Below are positions 44,401 through 56,400 of a stretch of 64,000 nucleotides of DNA, piece after piece. The DNA is from Lineus longissimus. Taxonomy: Eukaryota > Nemertea > Pilidiophora > Heteronemertea > Lineidae. Below the pieces are notes generated by a model. That model searched no databases, had not been told where the DNA came from, and was given only the letters and a program-made list of their open reading frames with translations. Every line of letters begins with the position of its first letter. Positions within the stretch are counted from its first letter, which is position 1. A program made the position numbers and the translations under genes. Where the stretch lies: NCBI RefSeq assembly GCF_910592395.1, contig NC_088324.1, positions 9,574,953 to 9,638,952 of the forward strand, in the 5' to 3' direction.

Positions 44401-47400
44401 ACCTGGGAAGGACTCTTGTCAGACAGCAGAACTTAACCCCTGCAGTCCGGCTACCAAAACGTCGGGAAAAATGTCAACATCGGAACTTCACTGTTGTTTT
44501 TTATGACCGGAACCGTATTGAGTCACTGGTCCATATGAACCTTATGTTACCAAACCGCAATGCTAACTGTTTTCCTCCAAAACACCATTGTTTACAAAAT
44601 AATATAATCATATATTTATCCTATTATACAAAAGTAAATACGTGATCGGATTAATCGCCGATTAGTGCTGTTTATTTTTTGGCGACGATATAGGGCCTTA
44701 ATCCTCCTGACAGAGCCTGGGCGCTGGCCAAACCAGGGTCGGCAGCTGTCACACGGACTCGGCACAAGTCTTCGCGGCGCTGCCAACGCCGGCAACAGTG
44801 ACCGACCCACGGGCTGAGGGCGACCCCTGTCCTGTTATGGGGGATTAGGGGGTCTTAGCGGCTAATCTGTTACGATAGGGCGAGACGGTGACACCTGCTC
44901 TTGTGTCGTGGTAAAAGTGCATCTGGTCTGAGAAACACAGGGAAAGAGGTGGGTAGGAGTCTTCGTTGTTCGTCGTCATGTTCCGCTGTGGTGCCGTGCC
45001 GCTTCTCTGACGTTCCTATCACATGGTCTCCTACTTCCGGTCTGTTCATTAGGTTGTGGAATTTGTTCTCCGTTATTTCGTTTAGCATTCCGTCGCCTGG
45101 CAACTGAATTATTTCAGTCACCGTCGGAATCTGAGTAAAAATATTTTTTTGTTTGAAGAACGAGCTTTGAATTCTTTCGCATTTTAAACGAAACACCTCT
45201 TGATTGCATCAGTGATGTCGTCAGCGCAGGGTTGGGTCCAGGATTCTGAGCAGAGGAGGTGTGTGTGGGGGGGGGGGGGGGGAGGGTCTGAATGCACAGA
45301 AAAAGTAAATATCTCTAAGAGGCCAGCTTTAAAGGGTTGATCTACAACCAGTTAGTGTGATGTCATCATCAGGGAGAATAGATGGTCGGGGTTATCGCCC
45401 GGGCCGATCGCTCCGTGATAGCAGCGACATTCCGGCGGCGGGCCCGTCCGATCGCGAACCGCGTCGAAAAATAAATAACACCGCGTTCAAGATAAGGGCA
45501 ATTATGTTCCATTTTGTGCCAATGTTGCAATTAAAATCTTGTCTTGGCTAGTGAAGCAGTAGTTACAGATACACGTGATGATAACACGACTAATGTCATA
45601 ATTCAATTGGGTGTCTTGCCATGAGCAATGACGTATGATTGGTTTACAGATTTATGGGAGATCACGAGATTTTTTCTTTCGGTTGGGTCCCGGGAGGTAA
45701 ATAACTTTTGGTGACATACACGCTGTGGAGAAGGGATTCTGAAATTCGAAACACGCAGAATCTAACCGCCACATTCACTGAACTGTACTATTGATATTCC
45801 ATCGGCATCTCACACTCAAACGTGTTCCCAACCCTCCTTTATTCCGCAACATTAAATTACATCACCGCAAATAAAACACCAAATATAATTGTCTCAACAA
45901 AAATGACGCGAGACGCGCGGCGTTCTATCTCATCCACATCGAGGATAATTTGCATACATGTCTCTTCCGAGCCTTCTTATTGTTATAAGTTGATTTTCTC
46001 CATAATATATCGACAAACGCCGGGATCAAAAGACGGTATACCGGGGTCAACTTCTGACTCTGAGCTCATGAATTAGGCATATCACGATCGCCGAAGATAT
46101 TCAATTGTCCAGACCCGCGCCGAATTCTTATGAGGGAGACATAACGCTATTTGTTCATAATGGCGGTTCAAATGGTCCCATTCTTCAGTTGCTTCCTGTA
46201 TCTTAAATGAATCAGCATTTTTGAGATCTTGGGCGATCTTCACTCCCTCGTGTTGTGGGGGAATCGTCCCTGATGTTGGCTGCGCACGGCTAAATGAGCG
46301 TCAAGCAAACACTTTACGCAGCGGCCGGACTTGCCGCGGACACTTCAGCAATTTGCTCGGAAGGTTTCTACGGGGATGTCGAGGAGTTCGGGCGGGTCCT
46401 CGCGCGTGAAGGACACTTGGCACCGGTAAAGCCCGGGTAATCGACGTCCTTCTCTACCCCAGATGGGATAAGAGATCCTTGGTAAAGATTCCGCGCGCGT
46501 CTTCAAGATTGACATCTCTTGATTGACGTGGTGACTTCGATATTGAAGAAATTGTCGCGAATTTAAAATTGCTTTATGGAGTGATTGTTTGAATAAATGA
46601 ACATTTGTGAAATGTGGTCTTTCCTGTCATTTTACATCTAGATAATGCGAGAAGGTGTTTAACCACTTAAACACTTTGATGAATTTTATCATTAAACGAA
46701 AAGAGAAAATCCGATTACATCACACCCGAGTTATCATGAACGGTCTTGCTTCAGCCCGCATTGATTCCGACAGACCAAACCTTTTATTTTTATCCGTCTG
46801 AACAAAAGATGAATTATATCTAAAGGTAATGCTTTGGCGGCCCGTGGAGTACATAACGGAGTCCCCGCATTACCGATTCCGTACGGGGCCGGCAACATTA
46901 TTTTCGTTCAATTCAAACATCCTCACAACTTCTTTTATTTTTCAACTAATCGTTTTTCAGATAATATTTACAATGTAGGACTTGTGGCGATAATCGTCTA
47001 CGAATTGACACAGGAAAGTAAAAAATATTTGTTTTCTCTTTTTAGCCCGATGGTGAGGTATGCTTTGCATGCGGTGATCTCATAACGGACCGATACTTGC
47101 TTCGGGTTAGTGGGCGTTCGTGGCACGTGGCCTGTTTACGGTGCTGTGTTTGTCAAAATATCCTCGACCGACAACACACGTGTTTTGTGAAAGAAGACAA
47201 CGTTTACTGTAAAATAGACTATGCCAGGTAAGCAATGGAAAGTGATTGAAAGTTTTTTTGAAAAATGTTTCATATTTCTGGCGGATCAGTGCAATGATTT
47301 CCGTCCATCACACGCATTGTAAGTTGTTCCGTTCCGTTCCGTTCGGTTCTGTTCCGTTCGGTTCTGTTATCTCAGCGGAATACAATTCCCGTTCCGCTGA

Positions 47401-50400
47401 AGCGGACGGAAGCCGTATAGCCTGTTACGCATTGCAATCTGCTGAGACACGTTTTGTTTATAGGCTGTCTAGTCGGCGTACACTTGACTTAGCAACCTAC
47501 ACTACTCCTAGAATTCTTCCCCTTCGATATTCCACCTGCTCACCGAATACCACTTGAAATACTACCCAAGACATTACAAAGACTACAAGTCCCTTTCCCC
47601 TATTTCAGAAAATTCGTTAAATTAGAAGAGATACCCTTCAGGTGAAGTACATTCCTTTTTTTCTTTAACAAACTAACTTTAACCCTTATAGCGCTTTTCT
47701 CACTAACGCCATATAGGATTCATAACATTTCTCTTGGTCGTCCCTACCGTGAAATAACATGTCAACCAATCGAGGAGATGCAATTTGCGACAGTTGTTCC
47801 TTCTTTGGATGTTCATGGTTTTCTAAAACCGAACTGACTATATACATTGTATGATCGTGGATTTCGTCCCAATACCTGTGGTGTCCTCGTGCTGCCTCAT
47901 AAACCAAGATGAGGATGGATGGCCCGGAGAGGTTTCCCATTAAAATCTTTGGAGCGGAAGCATAACTTTTTGATGCAACATTTTGATTAAGGGAGGTAGC
48001 ACGAGTAATCGGAGAAGATGGTGGGGACCTGAAGACGTCAAAACTTTGTAATCAAATGTTCTTGTTTCTGATAACCATTTGTCTAACAGTCTGCACTTTA
48101 GCACACAGAAAATCAAACCCTGCGCCAAACATCAAGTGTGCTCATTTAGTATCAACTCTTCGGCCAAAGAGCGCAGCGTCTCGGTCCCGCCTGGCGTATA
48201 ATTGAATCATATCCGATAATAGAGCGATTGAAGGGCGTCCGAGATCTCTGTTACAAGTCACATCATCGTCTGCCCCCCGGGGAAACGGCCCTGATTTCAT
48301 TGCGCGCCCATGATTGAAAACGAAAATTCGGTTTGAAAAGCCTATCGTGTTGTGTGACCCCCTATTGGCCTACTCTCTAACACGTCACCCGAGAGAATAA
48401 TCTCGTTACCGAGAGCAAGGATTTGATTTTCTCGCGTGATTTTATTAGGGGGTCGTGACTAACTTTATAGTTACACACAGAAATCACTCGGGTGAGTTTA
48501 CCGTGCGAATTGTCGCCGTGAAAACCAAACACTGTGAAATATCGTTCAATAATAGTTACAATCTCGTGCGCGCGTGATCACGATCTTTCCCGCCAATTTG
48601 CGCAATCCGCTCCTATCTCGGCCAAACGAGAATTGTAACCCCGGGCAGAAGTGAATGTCCATCGACTTGTTAAATACAATTTCGTCACTGATTATGTGAT
48701 ATTTCCTCTTGGGGGTCAGTCGGAATCATTTCAAGCCAATTGACATGTTCCTTTGTTTCTGTTTGCATCGCTTGCAGAAGGTTGTGCCGGTCATAGAAAG
48801 TTTTAGATTGGACTCTGTGAGAAACGTGGCACTATCTTTCATCTTCTTCCTTTCTTACAGAAGAGGCTGTCGTGGACAAAATGCCCCTTTCCCTTCATAT
48901 TCTGTCAAATAAAAAAAGTGTTGACTTGTAATCCAACTGAACTCTAAATTTCAAAGATTTTTCTGTAGAAGAAGGGGCACGCCCTCTTTGATCCGCCTAC
49001 GGTAGGTGTATCCCAAAACTAAGAAAGGTTATCGAAGACTTTTTTCTGACAAAACCACTTTTTGTACGGTTATTACATCTCGGAACAACATAACATGTGA
49101 ATAATTGAAAATCTGACCGCGGTAGGCGATGTTCAGAAACAAATAGATAAGAGGGAAGATTGCGCGGTAATCAGATCTGCAACATGAGATGAGGTGGTGA
49201 TGCTGGTGAATTACTCCTGCGTCTTCAACAATGCTCTGTGTATCATAGCTATTACTTCAACATTGCCAATTTTACGGTTAGTTGATCGCCGCATGGCTGG
49301 AGTATCCTAGAAAGTATTCCAATCGAAGAAGGGTACACTTTCCAATCTATCTGTTGTAGATGATGTACTTCTTTCTCATGTCTAGTTAGTTTGCACTATA
49401 TTCTACCTGAGTTTCACCCAGAAAATGGCAAGAAAATGTATTGTTAATCTGTGCATTCGGTGTGTGTAATTTTGACTCAAGTTCACCTGAATTCTCTGGA
49501 AATACGATTCGACATAAAAGAACAAATGCTGGCGTATAATATGTTTCGCATGAAGCGCATGGTTCGTGGCGATGAAGCTTTACATTACGTCATCCTATGA
49601 TACACAAGTACGTAAATCGACATACGTGAAAAATCGACATCTGCACCTATAGCTGAAACGAAAAGAAAATGACAGTTAGAGCCAGTTTATTCAGTGTAAG
49701 CCTTTTCTGGTCTACTTGGCTTGACACGTACGTCAGGGCGACCGCCCCCAGCAGCACTGATGATTTTGTTTAATTTGTTGGGTATTAGTTAATACTTTTC
49801 GTTGTTGCCACTTTCGGCGGCATGATTCGAGGTGGTATTCGCATTAACTTACTGCAAACACCCCTCAGCAATGTGATGATAGTCTTGGAGAAAAAACTGT
49901 CCATGGTATGATAGTCTCATTATGGATAAGATAAGGAAAATAATCGCTTTCTTTGAGCAATCCTTTGTTCTGTTGGCGCATTTGATTGGCTCATTTGTCA
50001 CTTCCGGTTGCTTTGCGCACGCGCAGTTTTTTACCCGACTTTCTCTTAAAAGGAAAGCTGAGAGCAATGAAATTGTTTTAAAGATATCTACACGCCAATT
50101 CAGCGTCGGACCCTTTGTTGCGACATTCTAACAGCGGCGTGTCGTATACAATGGACAACAAGTTACTGTCACAAAATCTGCAACCTCCACACAGGGGCGT
50201 TGCAGTCTCTCAATGTTATGTTATTGAGGTGGTCACTCTTAGCCAAAAACCGAACACTGACCTAAACTTGTCCAGTGGTACCAGATACTAAAGAGTTAAC
50301 CAGCTTTCTCACAGCTCAGCAAATCCGGGACTACTGGTGCATGTATCCACCATAAAATTACTCCTCATTACCACGGTTACAATAAACAGGACGGAAGTTG

Positions 50401-53400
50401 TTAGCGGCCATTTTGGAATCCATCATGAAAGATACATGAGGCACCCCGACGTGTTTAGTCCGTGGATGCATCGCCAAGGTGATGGGAGAGGCGCCGGGGT
50501 GATGTGGCGGGGTGATGTAACCTGTGTAGCGGTCCGTATGTTTGATGTTACCTGGCGCCTCCGGGTGTGACATATGTATCCATTGGCAATGATGTTCATG
50601 GGATACTTACCTTATCATGAGGTGACAATAATGCTCTCATCAGCGTTATCACGGACTTACATGTATAGGCCACATGCGATAACTTGAATGTAGCTCATAA
50701 GGAATATGAAGCTTTGTATACAACTCTTCTCTAAGGTGGCAACTTATCTTTCTGTTTGCTTCCCCGGGTATAGTTGACACCAGAGGTGTATTGACGCAAT
50801 CCTCTGGCCCGCCTTCTCCCTCACTTGGCGAGCCTTGTCGCTGCACTCGTATCGTCCGCGGACCAAGAAAAATTAAACTATAAGGCATAACCGCCTTTTC
50901 GACTCTGCATCTCAGTCGTACGGCTCTTCAAATACTCACTCGTAAGGCCTCGGGGTATGGCTACGAATCTTCCTATATTGACTCTACCAATTTCTCAAGA
51001 AAATTTATTTACTCATCTCAAAACACTCGTGAAATCGTAGGACAAACACTCATCCCGTTCAAGACGGGTTTACTAAAACATCACACACGGAGGCACAGCA
51101 CGTTCCCTGGAACAAGAGGTAAGCGTAATTCAATTTGGCGTCTTTGGTAAACGGATGATTTTCGTCACTTTGGTATGCGGGTCGCGCGATGGGATGGCGT
51201 CTATTGTTTCATTAGGGCCGTTTAGACGACAGGCGAAAAGACCGCATTCGGATCGAATCTGGATGAATCCGGATTAAAACCACCCAAGGCGATGGTACCT
51301 TTTTAGTCCGGATGCAACCACATTGATCCGGATCTTTTTGCGTTTACACGACGAAAAATTAATCCGGATTCGGGACGCATCCGGATTTTTTCGCGTCGTC
51401 TAAACGGCCCTATAATGATGCCACACTCTGGATTTTCGCTTGAAGCATTCGTAGATGGTCTTTTCCGTTCTGTAGTGCTCATCTTTTCGTTACCTATCGG
51501 GTAAAATCTCTGGAGTTGTTTCTCCACATCTGCACGAGTGTATTGAGATGATAAATGTTTTTCTTGTTTTCTGATGCTATATTTTAAAGTTGCCACATTA
51601 TGTTTATAGACACTCATTCCTCAACCTACAATGTAGATGATATTGCATCAACGTATCACGCACGATTCTTGCCCTGCCAGATCCCGGTGGTGGGACAAAA
51701 ATTGAGACGAAAAAACCCAACCTAACAAAATACGCTTTTTCCTGCCTCGCATATTTATAAAATGAAATTCGTTCAAGATTTTTTTTGCAAGTTGCATTCC
51801 GAATACCTCCTCCTCCATCGTAGATGATATCAACATTCACATATCACAATTCTGGCCCTGCGCGTTCCTAGTATATCTTTTCAGTGGTTGAATAATTTGC
51901 TTATTTAATTCGTGACCTTGCTTCATTAGCGAGGCTTGTTCTTGGTTATTGTGAACCAGCCCCCAGAGTACTGCCCACAACGAGTCGACGCAACAGCCAT
52001 GTAATAATGTTGGTGGGAAAAGGCCAGCATTACAATATAATTATGAAGAATGTCACATTTTTTGTTCCCCCTTATTTTTGCTTTGGTAGTGTCTGGTTCA
52101 TGATAAACACAGGTCGAACTCTGGAGCGGTATCATTGTTACATGCTTTGTCTCTAAATGTCCATCTTGACCACCAAGGTTTTGGCAAGTTGCATTCCGAA
52201 TACCTGATTTGTGATTAACACTGCCGTCTATCTTGACCACCAACGAGGGTTTTTGCATCCTAAAAATACCCCGGCTATATACATGTAAAGGGAGCACAAG
52301 ACCATGGTGTTCATGATGCCGAATGTCTATCATTCAGTTTCTAAACCCAGCATTAAAAAAGCCTAGACGCCTTTTGCTAAGAAAATTAAAATATATTTGA
52401 AATTTGAAATTAAATTTGCGCTTTTAGCTCAATAATGTTAATACGCATCGACTACAAATTTCAACATTGCTGTACACCGATACGATGCGGTATATTGTAT
52501 AGGTCAGTTTCATTACGTTCTAACATGTCGTTGTATGTTCTTTCTTTGCAGACAATTCGGGACAAAATGTGCAAAATGTTCACGGAGTATTCAATCAAAC
52601 GATTGGGTGAGGAGAGCCAAGGACAATGTTTATCATTTGGCGTGTTTCGCTTGTGACAGTTGCAAGAGACAATTATCAACAGGGGAGGAATTCGCATTAC
52701 AAGACAATAGAGTGCTTTGTAAAACACATTACGTTGAGTTAGCGGAAGGCGGAACGAATCGAGGTAAGTTTTGCGTAAAATGTGGATTTCTTTCGGTGAA
52801 ATGGTACATTTATCTTCGTCGCGTCGGGAGACAAAAGATAGGGGTATAATATACCCCTTGTGTCATAAGCGAATCTGGCCAAGGTTTTGTGGCATCTCCT
52901 GTGACAAAAGCGTCCAATTAGTTACACGGTATACTTGGCTTGGTGAGAGGTACACCGGGCTAGGAAAACTGGAACCATCTCAATCACTAAAACCTGCATC
53001 ATTGAGGCGACAAAAGTTAACAAAAAGTTCCTTTTCGCCGGCTCAGGGTCGTTAGAGTTATAGGAATGATGGTGGGTGTGGTCCGTTTATTTTATACTAT
53101 CCAATTTGTTCAAATATCATCAGTCTCTTGGTGGATCAGAAACTCATCTGGCCAGTTTATCTCGGCTGACTGCGGGCATCCTGACTCTCATGCGTTTGCG
53201 TCACCTCTATCGAGCTCCACAAACTCAAAACATTGCGGGTCAAGATGACTGCGGAAAGACCATCAATATTCTTGTAAGGTGACCTAAAATTTAAAAAATA
53301 ATAAAAAAATCCATTGCCTGAATGTGAAGACACAAAAACCAATACTAATACTTATGGCTGCTCACTTTATTTGTAGGACCCATCTCCAGCCGGCGTGGAC

Positions 53401-56400
53401 ATGACCACAATAGACGGGGCCACCAGTCAGCGTTGGAGATGGGACCCGCAAACCAAGGAAAACAGCAAAATGACCAGTGACGTAAGAGTCATAATGTAGT
53501 GATTGAGGGATTAGTGTTGGTTAACCAGAGTCTTGACTCTGGGTAAACCAATAGTGACTCGGGAAAACATTTGTAAGCTTAAACGTTGCACCGATACGCT
53601 GCGTCGCATACTAAAGCTTAAAACAGATATTCAACGAGTTCACGGCAAATCGATTCCGTGATATTTTGTGTTTTTTAGAATTTTCCTCCATTGTGATTTG
53701 CTAAATAGTTACCAGCTACGACTCCTTTAAAATCGTCTTCCGTGTAACTCCCACTCTGACGTCATCTCCGCCAGCACGTGCTCGGCTGCCCGAATCGCGC
53801 GTCGTTAATCAATGACGAACTTGTCGATGGCCAGATAGCAAAAGTGAATTTGATGAAGACAATATTCAAAACCCAATATTAAGCATCAACAATGGCGTAG
53901 AAGAAATTCTATTAGTGTCCTGTATTGGCCACATGGGAAAGATAACTCAACGTCATAGCCGACTTCTGCTGCGAGGCGGAGAATTCAATTATTGGGTCTA
54001 AACTCATCCCGAGGAGTCATACGGGTCCTCTTGGCACTGGATGATGCATTGAGGGAATTGGCGAGATCGCCACTGGGGGCGGGATTTGTATCGTCTGCTT
54101 CTTGGCTCCAAGTGTTTGGCCACAAGCACTGACAAAGTATCGAAGAACTGAGAGTTTAGTCAATTTTCTGTTTGTCGTGGCAAATGTCGTGATTTATTCG
54201 CTGAGTCATTCATGGTCACAAGGAGGCTGTCGTCGTCTGCTCGAGATCTATGGCGTACCCCGCTTGTTATCACCCGCCCCCACCCGAAAACCATTGCTTC
54301 AGTGTACGCAAAACTCTTCTCGTTAGTTTTTGATATCACGAAGGTTGTAAAATATTTTCAATTCCATAAGGTTCTCGGGCTGTTTCGGAGGGCGTTGTGC
54401 CTAGGAGTGTCATCGGAACCTTCACTGCGACAATCCCGACTTCTTCTTTCCGGTGTTCGCTTCGTAGTATCAATCCTAAAAACATGATTAGCCAGATTAT
54501 GGGAAGTGAGATAACTAAAAATCGCATCTGATCTCGGAGAATGTGTTATATCGCCGTCGTAAATTACAACACTAAATCAGATCCAGCCACAGTACCTCGG
54601 GCGTGTGCTTGGCAGTCCCGTCACGTGCCGTAGCAATCAAAGAGGATCCACTCGAGGTAGAAACAATCACGTGACATGCGCCTTAGGTTATTATAAAATC
54701 CCTTACCGAGTTTTGTCGTTGTCGTCGGTTGGTAATCACAAATATACCAGTGCAATATCTCAGACAATGCGCATTCGCTCCATCAGTTACGAAAAGAAAA
54801 CGCTTCAGACACAAGCAATATTGAGATTATCGTCCCAATTATCCTCACAAGCCGTTCCGTATTTTATAGTTTAACTCATTATCACAGCATAAAATTGGAC
54901 TATTAGTCGGAACGGAGTTTTTCATTGGCGACAACATACATTTCCGCTTTTCGTCCGCGTGAGAATTGCGCTGGCTATTTACTGGGAAGATTGAGGTTTA
55001 ACAAATGCTAGATACGCGAAAATGGGATAATCTTCGGAAATTATTCCACCAGATGACAAATATACAACGTTTCTGCGACAATTTCGTCGCGAATCTCCGC
55101 CAAATTGTGACAATGACTTCCTACTATTAAGTTCTTATGTACATTATTGCTACGGTCTTAGCTCTTCAGATCTTGGCTAATCCTGTCCTTTGGCTCCCGG
55201 CGATGCGGTCACAATGGGCGATGGAAACTGGGATATCTGACCCGAGGCATTTTCCCTGGCTATTGATAGATGAATCTTGGTTTGACCCTGCCGGCCATTC
55301 GCGCATAGAATGCTAGTACTCGGTTAGCGTCACGAAAAATACCATCCAGGCCTACCTTGGGTACTGCGTCATTCGACTTTCTACAGGCTAATTGGTGCAA
55401 AACTGATGTAAGCTAGAATGGAAACGTCCATACCATGGTCAAACATACCATGTGTATCAACTTTACTGTTTGTCGCATTCAATGGGAGTCTCCTTCCAAC
55501 CTACGCAGCCTTGATCTTCTCACAGTTCTCCATCGCGTTCGCTCCTCGGGCAGTCAGCCCTGTTCGTCGGATGTACTTCCACCTTGTGTCCGTACACAGT
55601 TGATCCTGCTATTTGGCCAGATTCGTTGTCCGTCCTGTAGCGCATGGCTCGCTCGTTGCCTTGATCATCGGTCCCATATGTTGCAAATCTTGAGCTTCTC
55701 ATTCGAACAAATCTGCCGTCGCTGAATACGTTCTGAGCAAAATCATCTCACTACATTTTTGTCTGAAATACTTCTCCTTTCTTTCAGAACAGGATAGCGC
55801 AGCCAGAAACAAAGCCAAAAGAGTTAGGACAACATTTACTGATGAACAATTACAGGTGCTTCAAGCTAATTTCCAACTTGATTCGAATCCGGACGGCCAG
55901 GATTTAGAACGAATAGCTCAAATTACGGGATTAAGTAAACGCGTGACGCAAGTCTGGTTTCAAAACTCACGGGCGAGGCAGAAGAAACACCAACAACAAA
56001 CTACCCCGGGGGACCCCAATGGGATGGACAGCAGTCACGGGATGCAGTCGTCGCCGACGAGTAGTCCTGCGGGTGAGTCTTGCGCGGTCGTCTTATTCCG
56101 TGGATGAATTGCAGTTATCAGCTCTTACCTGAAACTGTAACTTTGCTTCTTGAAAACCGATTATTTTTCATTCAGAAGAATTGCGAAATGTTGCCTTGAC
56201 AATTCAGAGACACGGTTTTTTTGCGGCCATCTTAAAATGGCTAGCCTAGTATTTTGATAGCTTTTTCAAATGTTGTATGCTTTGAACGAATATCAAATGA
56301 ATATTTTACCTGATTCACGATACCAGGGTTTTTCTAAATCCCTTCTCCGATGAATGTAGAATGTAGTTGGCCCGTGTCAACACAGGCGACTTCAACTGCG

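Larger units (their letters stand above)
47228..52551. other. Intron 2 of the LIM-homeobox gene (5.3 kb)
   Basis: Contains a gttcc/gttcg pentanucleotide microsatellite at 47326-47367, a GC-rich palindrome-bearing block at about 48350-48600 (accccctat versus attagggggt; cacccgag versus ctcgggtg), an inverted-repeat element at 51211-51416, and diverged repeated phrases at about 51620-52260 (gtagatgatat, gcaagttgcattccgaatac). No supported exon. Confidence 0.45.

Noticed and set aside
56176-56250. Alternative lhx6/8 exon after a ttcattcag acceptor
   Set aside because: The frame closes after about 23 residues with no resemblance to LHX C-termini; less convincing than the 57560 exon.
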